64,000 bases of DNA from V1-33 sp039795165 (lineage in GTDB: Bacteria; Verrucomicrobiota; Verrucomicrobiia; Verrucomicrobiales; V1-33), in contig JBDKER010000001.1 of assembly GCA_039795165.1 (NCBI GenBank), positions 1 to 64,000 of the forward strand. The letters run 5' to 3'. A model generated the notes under the pieces. That model was not told the origin of the DNA. It made no database searches and saw nothing but the letters and a program-made list of their open reading frames with translations. A program made the translations under genes and the position numbers. This document shows positions 1 to 9,047 of this stretch, piece by piece. Within the stretch, counting starts at the first letter, position 1, and every line of letters starts with the position of its first letter.

Positions 1-198
1 GCCATCCTTGCGAAGGATGAACGTCCGGTCGCGGAGCGCCTCCGACAGCTCTTTGTGACCGCCTATTCCCGGGAACCTCAGCCGGAGGAAATCCAGAAGG
101 CGGCCGACTATCTCGCAAAGAAGAACGGCGAGAAGTCGGCATGGGAGGACATGGTCTGGGCGCTGCTCAATACGAAGGAGTTTCTCTTCAATCACTGA
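1..198 (+). CDS. DUF1553-type protein, C-terminal end (partial)
   Basis: The first 65 codons are open and end in TGA at 196-198; the gene begins left of the window. The tail contains a helical stretch followed by WEDMVWALLNTKEFLFNH. This closely matches the usual ending of DUF1553 proteins (PSD1 group), which in Planctomycetes and Verrucomicrobia pair with DUF1549 and cytochrome-like domains in large secreted proteins of unknown function. A PPC-domain protein and a PSCyt/WD40 protein follow directly, which is a common arrangement for this family. The function is unknown; a link to extracellular polysaccharide or redox metabolism has been proposed for the family only by context. Confidence 0.75.
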   Translation, partial: AILAKDERPVAERLRQLFVTAYSREPQPEEIQKAADYLAKKNGEKSAWEDMVWALLNTKEFLFNH

Positions 199-217
199 CC
201 GCCGATCCATCACGGCC

Positions 218-2485
218 ATGACTCCTGGAATTCCGCACGGCCTTCTGTGCCGCCGCCTCGTCCTGCCCTGCTCCCTGGCTGCCCTTGGCGCTGCGGCGTT
301 GCCGCTCATGGCTCAATTGCCGACGGCCCGGCTCGACACAATCTTTCCGCAGGGCCTCCGCGCCGGGACGGAAACGGAAGTGACCATTGCAGGAGCTGAC
401 CTCGACGGAGTGGACCGTCTCCTTTTTTCGGATCCCGGCCTGTCGGCGGTTCCGGTGGATGGCCTGAAATTCAAAGTGACGGCCAGTGCGGGCATGGCGC
501 CGGGGGTCCATGAGGTCCGTGCGGCGGGACGTTACGGAATCTCGGCCAGCAAGCTCTTCGTGGTGGGGTCGCTCCCGGAAATTTCCGAAGCGGCGCCCAA
601 TGCCTCGCCTTCCGCTGCTACGGAGGTTGCCCTGCCGGTCACCATCAACGGGACCACGGGACCGGACGCAGCCGATCACTTCCGCTTCAAGGCAAGCGCC
701 GGGCAGCGGATGCTCCTGTCCTGCGCCGCAGAACGGATTGATTCCCCGCTGAATGCCGTCATCGCCCTCGCGGACAGCAGTGGACGCGAACTCCTCTCAG
801 CGCACCGCAATGATGGCGACGATGCCGGTATCGACTTCACGGCTCCCGCGGATGGCGATTACACGGTCCGCGTCCACGACATGGCATGGGGCGCGGCCCC
901 GTACCGTCTCACGATCGCTTCGCCGGAGGAATCCGCGGCCTCTCCGGTGACCTCGCTTCCGCTGGCCGGTGCGGTGGTCCGCCCCAGCGAAACGCCGCTC
1001 ACCGAATTGCCCGCCCCGGCCAAGGACGCGGCCTCGGCCCACAAGGTGGCGCTCCCGGCCCACCTTGCCGGATCGGCGGCGGCGGAATGGATCGAATTCA
1101 CCCCGGATCAGCCCCGCCGGGTTTCGCTCGATCTGCTTAGCCACCGTCTCGGGGCTCCCAGCGACTTTGTGATCCGTCTCCTCAAGGTCGCCAAGGACGC
1201 GAAGGGGGTGGAATCCATTGAACAGCTCGCCATTTTCGAAGATTCCGCCGCTCCCCTTGGCACGGAACCCCTTGCGCTCGGCAGCCGCGACCCGTCGGGC
1301 GAATTCGCCTGCGAAGCGGGCACGACCTACCGGCTGCAGATCATCGACCGATTCCGCGCGGGCCGTCCGTGGCGGCTTGCGCTGCGCGACCCCTCGCCGG
1401 GCTTTGCCCTCGTGGCGTTTTCGCTCGGTCCGCAGACCCGGGGCGCGGCGCTGCACCGCTGGAGCCCGCTTCTCCGCAAGGGTGCCAGTTCCTATGTTTC
1501 CGTGGCTGTGATCCGCTACGATGGGTTCGCCGAGCCCATTCAGCTGCGTGTGGAGGGTCTCCCGGAGGGCGTCTCAGCCCCGGAGGTGACCGTACCCCCG
1601 GGCGTTGGCCAGGCGGCCCTCGTGGTCCGCGCTGCTGCTGCGGCGACCACATGGAATGGCCGCATCCGCATCACGGGATCGGCCGGCAGCGTCACGGCGG
1701 TTGCCGCGGAGGCGGTGCCCCGCTGGAATGTCGGCAACACAGCGGCGGAACGCGCCGAAATGCGGCTCAGCACGGACGGATTTCCCCTCGCAGTCCTCGA
1801 TTCGGAAGCGCCGCCGCTGACCATCGAACCCGCCGAGGAGAAAGTATACGAAACGGCTATCGGCGGAGCGGTCGAAATCCCGGTCAAATTCACCCGCGAT
1901 GCCGCCCTCAAGGGCATCAAAGGAGAATGGGAAGCCGTCCTCACGGGGCTTCCCGGTCTCCGCCAGGCCCCCGTGGTCAAGCCCCCGGGCGACGCCGCGG
2001 AAGCGAAGCTCGTCCTCGATGTCAAAAACAAGGACGGCAATGCCTTCTCGCCGGGCACATGGACGATCCATGCCTCGGCCCGTGCCACCCTCCAATGGCA
2101 GCCGGGCGGCGAAAAGGCACCGGTCCGCGAATTGGCAGACGCCATCTATTCGGCTCCCATCAAGGTCCGCATCGACGCCTCGCCGGTTTTCCTGACGCTG
2201 CCGGAATCCATCGCCATCACCCCGGGAGCAACGGTCGAAATCCCGGTCCGTGCGGAACGTCGCTTCGGCTTCGCGGATGCCATCACACTGCAGCTCGCAG
2301 CACCCAAGGGCACGAGCTGTGAAGCGGTCACCATCGCCAAGGAGGCCACGGAGGGGAAACTCATTCTCAAGGCGGCTCCGGACGCCCCGCACGGAGCCCA
2401 CCAAGCCACCGTGAACGCCAAATGCCCATGGAACGGCGTCGAAGTTCCGTGGTCCCTTCCCATCAACGTCGAGGTCAAACCATGA
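218..2485 (+). CDS. Secreted protein with IPT-like and PPC beta-sandwich domains
   Basis: 755 aa. A signal peptide (hydrophobic residues about 14-31, likely cleavage after MAQ near 33) is followed by an IPT/TIG-like segment (about 39-115). A pre-peptidase C-terminal (PPC) domain lies at about 145-235, with the family pattern of hydrophobic strands and GDYTVRVHD. The remainder is beta-rich with no catalytic motif, so it is probably a periplasmic or surface adhesion/scaffold protein. It starts 20 nt after the DUF1553 stop, and its stop overlaps the next start (ATGA at 2482-2485), so the three genes look like one operon. In this phylum such proteins accompany DUF1549/DUF1553 cytochromes; the partner substrate is unknown. 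No clear Shine-Dalgarno is visible, but the signal peptide begins well from this ATG. Confidence 0.75.
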   Translation: MTPGIPHGLLCRRLVLPCSLAALGAAALPLMAQLPTARLDTIFPQGLRAGTETEVTIAGADLDGVDRLLFSDPGLSAVPVDGLKFKVTASAGMAPGVHEVRAAGRYGISASKLFVVGSLPEISEAAPNASPSAATEVALPVTINGTTGPDAADHFRFKASAGQRMLLSCAAERIDSPLNAVIALADSSGRELLSAHRNDGDDAGIDFTAPADGDYTVRVHDMAWGAAPYRLTIASPEESAASPVTSLPLAGAVVRPSETPLTELPAPAKDAASAHKVALPAHLAGSAAAEWIEFTPDQPRRVSLDLLSHRLGAPSDFVIRLLKVAKDAKGVESIEQLAIFEDSAAPLGTEPLALGSRDPSGEFACEAGTTYRLQIIDRFRAGRPWRLALRDPSPGFALVAFSLGPQTRGAALHRWSPLLRKGASSYVSVAVIRYDGFAEPIQLRVEGLPEGVSAPEVTVPPGVGQAALVVRAAAAATTWNGRIRITGSAGSVTAVAAEAVPRWNVGNTAAERAEMRLSTDGFPLAVLDSEAPPLTIEPAEEKVYETAIGGAVEIPVKFTRDAALKGIKGEWEAVLTGLPGLRQAPVVKPPGDAAEAKLVLDVKNKDGNAFSPGTWTIHASARATLQWQPGGEKAPVRELADAIYSAPIKVRIDASPVFLTLPESIAITPGATVEIPVRAERRFGFADAITLQLAAPKGTSCEAVTIAKEATEGKLILKAAPDAPHGAHQATVNAKCPWNGVEVPWSLPINVEVKP

Positions 2486-5070
2486 ACCGCCCGCTTCCGT
2501 TCTTCACGGCCTCCGCCATGGCGGCCCTCCTCTCCGCTTCGGCTCCCGCCGCGCCCATTCCAGTGGCGGACATCACCCGGGAAGGTCCGGTCGATTTCGC
2601 AAAGGACATCCACCCTCTCCTCAAGCGCAGCTGCCTTGCCTGCCATAACACCACCAAGGCCAAGGCCGGCCTGAATCTGGAATCGCCGGAAGCCATCCTC
2701 AAAGGGGGGGATTCCGGTCCGGCGGCCATCGCAGGGAAGGGAAAGGAAAGCCTCCTCGTGCTCACCGCCGCCCATGCGGAGGACCCGGCGATGCCCCCGC
2801 CCGGGAACAAGGTCAATGCTCCCAACTTCTCCCCGGAGGAACTCGGCCTCCTCCAGCTCTGGATCAATCAGGGCCTCAAGGGTTCGGCGGTCACGGAAAC
2901 CGTGTCGAACTGGCGTCCGTTCCCGACGGGTGCGGCTCCGGTTTCGGCCGCCGCAGTCTCCCCGCAGGGCCGCCTCGCCGCGGCCGCCCGCGGCAACGAG
3001 GTCGTCATCACGGAAGTCGCCACGGGCCTTCCCGTTGGCCACCTCACCGACCCTGAACTGGCCAAGGAGGAACTCTACAAGGACCGTCACCCAGCCGACC
3101 GCGACGCGGTCCTCTCCCTGGCGTTCGGATCGGATGACCTCATCGCCAGCGGCGGTTTCCGCACGGCCCGTCTCTGGCGCCGCCAGCCTCTTCTCCCGAG
3201 CCACTCGCGCGACCTCCCGGCCCCAGCCACGGCGGTCGCGGCGACCCATGAAATCGCGGCATCGGGCGACGCCACGGGCCTCATTCAGCTCTGGAATCCG
3301 GCTGACCCAGCGGCTGCTCCCGTGGATCTCCGGGAACACCAGAGTCCCATCCGCGCCCTCGCCTTTTCCCCGGATGGCTCCCTGCTGGTCTCGGCCGGCG
3401 AAGATGGCAAAGCGACAGTCTGGTCGGTCACGGATCACAAGGCGGTTTTCTCGACCACCACGCCAGCCCCGCTGACCTCCCTCTGCTTCCTCCAGAATGG
3501 ATCCGCTCTCGCCACGGTCGCCAGCGACGGCACGCTCCGCGTCTACCCATTCCCCGCGTCCCCGCCAGCCACTCCGCCCGCTCCTTCGCACGAACATAAA
3601 TTCGCTGCCCCGCCCACAGCAGTCGCCACCCTCGACCCAGCGGGATCACGCCTCGTCTGGGCCGATGCCTCGGCTGCGCTGCACTGGTACGATGCCGCGG
3701 ACGGCAAGGCGGGCGACATCACCCTCGAAAATCCCGCTACCGCCGCCCTCACGGCCACGGAACTCCGCCTCAAGGCAGCCCAGCGGCTCAGTGAAGCCCA
3801 CACGGCCCGCCGCAATGCAGCCGCCGAGGCCCACAAAAAGGAACAGGAAGCCCTCGTCGCCTCCCATCAGGCCCGCGAAAAGGCCCGCACGGACCTCGCT
3901 GCCAAACAGGAAGCCGCCCGCAGCACAAAATCAGCCGCCGCCGCCGCCCCGGACGACAAGGCCCGCACGGACACCGCCACCAAGGCCGCCAGCGAAGCCG
4001 AGGCTTCCCTGCGTGCCTTCACGGACGCCCGCACGAATGCGGAACTCGCCGTCCGCCTCACCGGTCAGGCCGCCCAGGCCCTCACCGCCGCGGAAGCCAA
4101 TGCCGCGGCCGCGGCCGCCGCCGTCACCGAAATCACCGCATCCCTCGAAGCCGCCCGCAAAGCCCTGCCGGCTCCCGTCAGCCCGATCGGCCTCGCTTCT
4201 CTCCATGGCGGGAAGGTTCTCACCATCGCCTGCAGGGGCGGCCGCCTCCAGTGGCACTCCGCCGACGGGGCGTTCCTCGACGCCGCCGATGGCCCGCTCG
4301 CCCCGGATGCCACCATCCTCCTCGCAGCATCCTCCCAGGCAATCCTCCTCGCGCGGCCCGACCGCAAGGCTCTGCTCTGCCCTCCCCGCCGCCCGTTCGC
4401 CCTCGAACGCACCATCGGCAACCCGAACGATCCCGCCATCCTCGCCAGCCGCACCACGGCCCTCGCCTTCTCGTCGGATGCCCGCCTCCTCGCCACCGGC
4501 GGCGGCGTTCCCTCCCGCCAGGGCGAAGTCCGCATCTGGAACACCAGCGACGGTGCCCCCGTCCTCACCCTCCAGAATCCCCACTCGGATACCGTCAACG
4601 CCCTCGCCTTCTCCCCAGACGATACCCTCCTCGCCACCGCCGGAAGCGATCGCTGGACCCGCATCTTCCGCACCGACGACGGATCCCGTACCCACGCCTT
4701 CGAAGGCCACAGCGCCGCCGTCCTCTCCGTCGCATGGCGCTGCGACGGCCTCGCCCTCGCCACCGGCTCCGCCGACAAAACACTCCGCCTCTGGGACGTC
4801 GCCGAATCCAAACAAATCAAGGCCCTCTCCTCCTTCACCAAGGAAGTCAGCGCCCTCTCATGGCTCGGTTCCTCAGACGCCATCGCCTCAGCCTCCGGCG
4901 ATGAAGGAGTCCGCATCAACGAGGAAAAACTTCCAGGAAGTAAAAGTTTCTGCTTCACCCTCGCCGCCGACCCACACGGAAGGATTCTGGCCGTCGGCGG
5001 TGAAGACGGCATCCTCCGACTCTGGAATGCCTCCGATAAAAAACTTCTCTGGGAAGCCGCAGGATTTTGA
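2482..5070 (+). CDS. Planctomycete-type cytochrome c domain plus WD40 propeller protein
   Basis: 862 aa, starting at the ATG that overlaps the upstream stop. An in-frame extension to 2422 would bury the signal peptide (residues 4-24), so it was rejected. A PSCyt1-type domain follows with one haem motif, CLACH, at 51-55, and a MPPPGNK loop where the distal Met ligand is expected. WD40 blades occupy about 130-400 (for example SPIRALAFSPDGSLLVSAGEDG). An alanine-rich, charged coiled coil fills about 415-565, and a second set of WD40 blades runs to the C terminus (for example DTVNALAFSPDDTLLATAG). The protein is predicted to be exported and to bind haem covalently. It may act in electron transfer or as a scaffold for the DUF1553 partner. 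The coiled coil in the middle of the propeller is unusual. Confidence 0.85.
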   Translation: MNRPLPFFTASAMAALLSASAPAAPIPVADITREGPVDFAKDIHPLLKRSCLACHNTTKAKAGLNLESPEAILKGGDSGPAAIAGKGKESLLVLTAAHAEDPAMPPPGNKVNAPNFSPEELGLLQLWINQGLKGSAVTETVSNWRPFPTGAAPVSAAAVSPQGRLAAAARGNEVVITEVATGLPVGHLTDPELAKEELYKDRHPADRDAVLSLAFGSDDLIASGGFRTARLWRRQPLLPSHSRDLPAPATAVAATHEIAASGDATGLIQLWNPADPAAAPVDLREHQSPIRALAFSPDGSLLVSAGEDGKATVWSVTDHKAVFSTTTPAPLTSLCFLQNGSALATVASDGTLRVYPFPASPPATPPAPSHEHKFAAPPTAVATLDPAGSRLVWADASAALHWYDAADGKAGDITLENPATAALTATELRLKAAQRLSEAHTARRNAAAEAHKKEQEALVASHQAREKARTDLAAKQEAARSTKSAAAAAPDDKARTDTATKAASEAEASLRAFTDARTNAELAVRLTGQAAQALTAAEANAAAAAAAVTEITASLEAARKALPAPVSPIGLASLHGGKVLTIACRGGRLQWHSADGAFLDAADGPLAPDATILLAASSQAILLARPDRKALLCPPRRPFALERTIGNPNDPAILASRTTALAFSSDARLLATGGGVPSRQGEVRIWNTSDGAPVLTLQNPHSDTVNALAFSPDDTLLATAGSDRWTRIFRTDDGSRTHAFEGHSAAVLSVAWRCDGLALATGSADKTLRLWDVAESKQIKALSSFTKEVSALSWLGSSDAIASASGDEGVRINEEKLPGSKSFCFTLAADPHGRILAVGGEDGILRLWNASDKKLLWEAAGF

Positions 5071-5192
5071 GAATGAAGCTTTAGTAATGGATTGAGCGCG
5101 GCAGGCCCGTGACCGGCCGTTCCACAGCCCAAAGCGACCAACCTCCCGTTCGCCAGGGTGCTGATTTCAGCATTGCCGCATAAGCGGTAACC

Positions 5193-5270
5193 GACGCTAC
5201 GCGTCTTCACTAAGAAATTGCTGGAATTAATCAAAAAATTTCATAGTCTTCACAAGACGCTGAGCGTCTT
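5193..5270. repeat. Two related short hairpins between operons
   Basis: Two inverted repeats lie in the 226-nt gap before the polysaccharide locus: GACGC-tac-GCGTC at 5193-5205 and AAGACGC-tga-GCGTCTT at 5254-5270. They share the GACGC/GCGTC core and an adjacent CTTCAC. The second is followed by TGCATTCCTT and could end transcription from the cytochrome operon, but it has no run of Ts, so a terminator is only possible. Confidence 0.4.
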
Positions 5271-5296
5271 TGCATTCCTTTGGTCATTAACTTTGC

Positions 5297-7261
5297 ATGA
5301 AAGTAGACACACCCAGTCTCTTCCGGCGCTTCCGCCTCCCGGTTATTGCCGCCATCTATGCTTCGCTGGCGGCGCTTTCGTGGCTGGCGGCTTTCCTGCT
5401 CCGCTTCGATTTCAATCCCGGGGGCGGTCAGCGCAGCTACTGGCCGGTCTGCCTCGCGATGCTTCCCTTGGTGGTGCCGCTGAAGATGGCCTTGCTAGGG
5501 TTGGCGGGGCAGTACCGGGGACTGCTCTCCTTCTTCCGGATTTCTGACGCGATCCGCATTGCCATGGCGGCGCTCGCCGGGGCGATGCTGCTGTTCGTTC
5601 TGGCTCCCGCGATCCTGCGCGGTCCTCTGCCGCTGCCACGCGGAGTGCTTCTCATCGACGCGATCGTTTTCACGGCCTTTGTGATCGGTTTCCGCCTTGC
5701 CATGCGGCTCCGTTCGGAACGTCCGAAAGTGCGTCGGAAACATGGCATCGCCGTGACCCGGGTCGCGGTGATCGGTGCGGGCAGCGCGGGCGGCAGCGTC
5801 ATTTCCGAACTCCTCAAGAAGACGTCCCTCGGTCTCCAGCCGGTGGTGGTGCTCGATGACAATCCGCGCTTTCACGGCCTCAAAGTCCACGATGTTCCCG
5901 TCTGGGGAGCGCTGAACCAGCTGGAATCGGCCATCGACCGCTTTCAGGTGGGCAAGGTTCTCCTCGCCATTCCATCGGCCAAACCCAGCCGGCTCCGCGA
6001 GATCGTCTCGCTCTGCAGCCGTCTCCGGATGCCCTGCGTGACCGTTCCCTCCATGGATCAGTTGGCGACTGGCAAGGTGGCCTACTCTACCCTCAAGCCG
6101 GTTGCCATCGAGGATCTGCTGGGACGCGACCCTGTCACCATGAGGACGGATCAGATCAACGACCTTCTCCGCGACCGCACGGTGCTGGTGACGGGAGCCG
6201 GTGGCAGCATCGGCAGCGAACTCTGCCGCCAGATCGCAAGGTGCCGTCCCAATGCCCTCGTCATCCTCGATCATTCGGAACCAGCCCTCTTCACGATCGA
6301 ACAGGAACTGAAGAAGGATTTTCAGGAGGTCCCCGTCATCGCTGTGGTGGCTTCCATCCTCGATGAAACCCGCCTCCAGCGCATCTTCCGCGAATCATCC
6401 CCGGAAATCGTCTATCACGCCGCGGCCCACAAGCACGTGCCCATGATGGAATTCCAGCCGGACGAAGCCATCCGCAACAATGCCTTCGGAACCCGCTGCC
6501 TCATCCGCACTGCCGCCCGCTTCGGCGTGGATCGCTTCGTTCTCATCTCCACGGACAAGGCCATCAATCCCACCAGCGTGATGGGAGCCACCAAACGGCT
6601 CGCCGAACTCTACCTCCAGGCCTTCCAGCAGCAGCACCCCGGCAAAACCCGGTTCTCGGCCGTCCGCTTCGGCAATGTCCTCGGTTCCTCCGGCAGCGTC
6701 ATACCCATCTTCAAACAGCAGATCCTCGAGGGAGGTCCCGTCACGGTCACTCACCCGGACATGACAAGGTTCTTCATGACCATCCCGGAAGCCGTCGGCC
6801 TCGTCCTCACCAGTTCCACGCTCTCCACCGGTGGCGAAATCTTCGTCCTCGACATGGGCGAACCCGTTCACATCCGCGACCTCGCCACCCAGATGATCGA
6901 ACTCTCGGGTCTGCGCCCCGGCAAGGATATCGAAATCCAGTACACCACCATCCGCCCAGGCGAGAAACTGTACGAGGAAATCAGCCACCGCGGCGAGGAA
7001 CTATCCCATACCTCCCACCCGCGCATCATGCGCTTCACAGGCCCAGGATCGTCCCTCCCGGACATCGAGTCCCACTTCGATTCCCTCGGCAATTGCCTCT
7101 CCGACGCCGACGCCCACGAACTCCGCGAACTGCTCCACACCATCATCCCGGAATACACCGGCGCGTCCCAGATGGCCTCCCCACCGCCAGCACCCGCTCA
7201 TCCCGAAAGCACGACTCCTCCCACCTCAACACTCGGAGACCTTTCGCTCGCTCCCTCCTGA
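5297..7261 (+). CDS. CapD/WbpM-type nucleotide-sugar 4,6-dehydratase, membrane-bound
   Basis: 654 aa. Four hydrophobic helices (about 12-34, 50-68, 85-107, 113-132) precede a cytoplasmic Rossmann-like domain with GAGSAGG near 157. The catalytic SDR domain follows, with the NAD-binding motif TGAGGSIGSE near 299. The active site shows S418 (LISTDKA) and M429-x3-K433, that is SMK in place of SYK, as in WbpM/PglF/CapD enzymes. This family converts UDP-GlcNAc to UDP-4-keto-6-deoxy-hexosamine, the entry to bacillosamine, QuiNAc or FucNAc type sugars. It opens the polysaccharide locus. A DegT aminotransferase (49045) could act on its 4-keto product. The extra C-terminal tail of about 40 residues is Pro/Ser/Thr-rich and probably unstructured. 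Confidence 0.92.
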   Translation: MKVDTPSLFRRFRLPVIAAIYASLAALSWLAAFLLRFDFNPGGGQRSYWPVCLAMLPLVVPLKMALLGLAGQYRGLLSFFRISDAIRIAMAALAGAMLLFVLAPAILRGPLPLPRGVLLIDAIVFTAFVIGFRLAMRLRSERPKVRRKHGIAVTRVAVIGAGSAGGSVISELLKKTSLGLQPVVVLDDNPRFHGLKVHDVPVWGALNQLESAIDRFQVGKVLLAIPSAKPSRLREIVSLCSRLRMPCVTVPSMDQLATGKVAYSTLKPVAIEDLLGRDPVTMRTDQINDLLRDRTVLVTGAGGSIGSELCRQIARCRPNALVILDHSEPALFTIEQELKKDFQEVPVIAVVASILDETRLQRIFRESSPEIVYHAAAHKHVPMMEFQPDEAIRNNAFGTRCLIRTAARFGVDRFVLISTDKAINPTSVMGATKRLAELYLQAFQQQHPGKTRFSAVRFGNVLGSSGSVIPIFKQQILEGGPVTVTHPDMTRFFMTIPEAVGLVLTSSTLSTGGEIFVLDMGEPVHIRDLATQMIELSGLRPGKDIEIQYTTIRPGEKLYEEISHRGEELSHTSHPRIMRFTGPGSSLPDIESHFDSLGNCLSDADAHELRELLHTIIPEYTGASQMASPPPAPAHPESTTPPTSTLGDLSLAPS

Positions 7262-7375
7262 CCCCACCCCGCGGACAGGTACACACCCTCTTAATCCCCT
7301 GAGGGTAAACCGCTGCAGTTTTAATAATTATCAGAGGAAGAGATATTTCCCAAAATTTGCTTTTCCTGAAAGCTT

Positions 7376-8860
7376 ATGCGGTTTATTAGAATTTCCATGA
7401 TTTCCGAAAATCAAAGCGGTTGCTGTATTGTTTCTGGAACCAATCTTGGGTTGGTTCGGCTGCTGGTGCTGGCTGGGCTGTCTCAGCCGCTGCTGGCGCA
7501 AACTCCGGACAGTTCGCAGTTTGATTTCATGACGCGGCCATCGCGGGTACCGGTGCGGCAGGCTCCGGCGGCTCACGCGGCGGGCGCTCCGGCGGAGACG
7601 GCTTCAGGGATTCCCCTGCCGGATCCGGCCCTGACGGGGGAGGGCGGTGCGGTGACGCCGAATCCTCTTCCGGGAACTGTTGGCGATGCGCAGTCCGCAT
7701 CGACGGAAGCACCGCCGGCCGCCACGGAGGCGCCGGACATCGACATCTCGGCGGATTCGCTCTTTCCGGAATGGCTCCGGTTCGGAATTGGCATCCAAAG
7801 CCTCTACGACAGCAATATCTTCCTCCAGTCAGACAACGAGGAGGCGGACTGGGTCAACCGGGTCACTCCAGGCATCACCGCCCTCTTCGGGGAACGGCGC
7901 ACTGGCAGCGGTACGGGATCGGGCAGCGACTGGTACGGAGAGGCCCGCTACACCCCGGCATGGACCACCTATGCCTCGAACTCGGACTTCAACCGCTTCG
8001 ACCACGCCGGCGGCATCGAAGGCCGTCTCCAGCAGCCACTCCTCACTGCTACCGCCGGACTCGACTATCGGGAAAACACCGCCAACAACCGCTTTACCCG
8101 CGACCTCTTCACGACAACAACCACCCGGGCCTACACAGGCGCGGATTACGTCCTCGGCCCCAGCACCTTCCTTGAAGGCAATCTCGAATGGTCCCGGCTC
8201 GAGCGCGGTGACAGCCTCCAAGACTCCAACCAGCGCTACAACGACGAAGATACCTTCATGGCCCGCGCCGCCGCCCTCTGGCAACTCAGCGCCGCTACCC
8301 GGCTCGGCCCAGCCGTGCGCTACGAACAGATCGATTCCTCGATCAATGCCGACCGCGACATCGTTCACACGCTCGTCGCCATCAATTATAATCCGCAGAG
8401 CATCATCACCCTGCGCGGCGACGTGGGCGCACAGTGGGTCTCGCTCGATACCGGCCGCACCTTCTGGGCCCCCTCAGCCCGCCTCAGCGGCCTCTGGGAC
8501 GTCGACGCCCTCTGGAAAATCGGCTTCCAGGCCTACTCCAACTCCACCGCCGCTCCCCAGGGCTTAGATTCCACCCAGCAAAGCACAGGCCTGAGCGCTG
8601 ATGTTTCATGGGTTCCCGACGAGCTTCTCCTCGTCGCCGCCGGCCTCGGCTACGAACGCGCCTCCTTCGAATTCCATGACAGTCCTTCCCAGGACCGCGA
8701 CGATGATTACTTCTTCGGTAACCTCGCTCTCCGCATCACCCCAGCCGACTCCAACCTCGGCTTCGAAGTCTTCTACCGCTACCGCTTCACCAATTCCTCA
8801 CGCGAAAACCTCGACTTCTCCAACTCTCAGGCCGGCGTCCAACTGCAATACCGATTCTAA
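7376..8860 (+). CDS. Outer-membrane beta-barrel protein, EpsL-like
   Basis: 494 aa. The N terminus has a signal peptide ending near LLAQT (about residue 42) after a longish polar lead; an internal start is possible. A Pro/Ala-rich linker (about 50-125) is followed by repeated amphipathic strands rich in aromatic residues, for example WYGEARYTPAWTTY and FEVFYRYRF. The chain ends in ...VQLQYRF, and a terminal Phe is the usual barrel-assembly signal. Its size and position directly before a Wza-type gene match the EpsL/TIGR03014-type barrels of exopolysaccharide operons in PEP-CTERM bacteria. A role in moving or docking the polymer at the outer membrane is inferred; the detailed family assignment is less certain than the barrel fold. 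Confidence 0.75.
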   Translation: MRFIRISMISENQSGCCIVSGTNLGLVRLLVLAGLSQPLLAQTPDSSQFDFMTRPSRVPVRQAPAAHAAGAPAETASGIPLPDPALTGEGGAVTPNPLPGTVGDAQSASTEAPPAATEAPDIDISADSLFPEWLRFGIGIQSLYDSNIFLQSDNEEADWVNRVTPGITALFGERRTGSGTGSGSDWYGEARYTPAWTTYASNSDFNRFDHAGGIEGRLQQPLLTATAGLDYRENTANNRFTRDLFTTTTTRAYTGADYVLGPSTFLEGNLEWSRLERGDSLQDSNQRYNDEDTFMARAAALWQLSAATRLGPAVRYEQIDSSINADRDIVHTLVAINYNPQSIITLRGDVGAQWVSLDTGRTFWAPSARLSGLWDVDALWKIGFQAYSNSTAAPQGLDSTQQSTGLSADVSWVPDELLLVAAGLGYERASFEFHDSPSQDRDDDYFFGNLALRITPADSNLGFEVFYRYRFTNSSRENLDFSNSQAGVQLQYRF

Positions 8861-8997
8861 GGCGGCACCGCAGACCGTCCCAAGGTCTCCACAGGGTAAG
8901 CCACTGAGCATCAAAGGGGGAATTTGTTAGTCAAATCCCCTACCGCAGTTCGGGATTCCGACTACACGAACGCGGCTCCTTCAATTAACCAGTTGTG

Positions 8998-9013
8998 ATT
9001 TCCGCAAATTCCC
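8998..9013 (+). promoter_or_regulatory. Candidate operator, ATTTCCGCAAATTCCC
   Basis: A 16-nt AT-rich element 35 nt before the Wza-type start, with an ATTT/AAAT inverted core. Fourteen of its 16 bases recur at 45343-45358, and a shorter match occurs at 45463-45475. The element at 34335-34347 has a similar core. It stands out from the high-GC surroundings. Function is inferred only from recurrence and position. Confidence 0.3.
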
Positions 9014-9047
9014 ATAAATATCCGACTTCCCATTTCCGGTTCAAACT

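Noticed and set aside
3497..5095. 532-codon open frame in another frame over the cytochrome/WD40 gene
   Set aside because: Pro/Ser/Arg-only composition with no domain; shadow of the real frame.
5281..5299. Possible sigma-54 promoter (TGG...TTGC) before the dehydratase
   Set aside because: The spacing between the GG and GC elements is one base too long and the -12 element overlaps the start codon.
8864..8893. GCACCGCAGACC...AAGGTCTCC as another copy of the dispersed repeat
   Set aside because: Only short blocks match and the hairpin core is lost.
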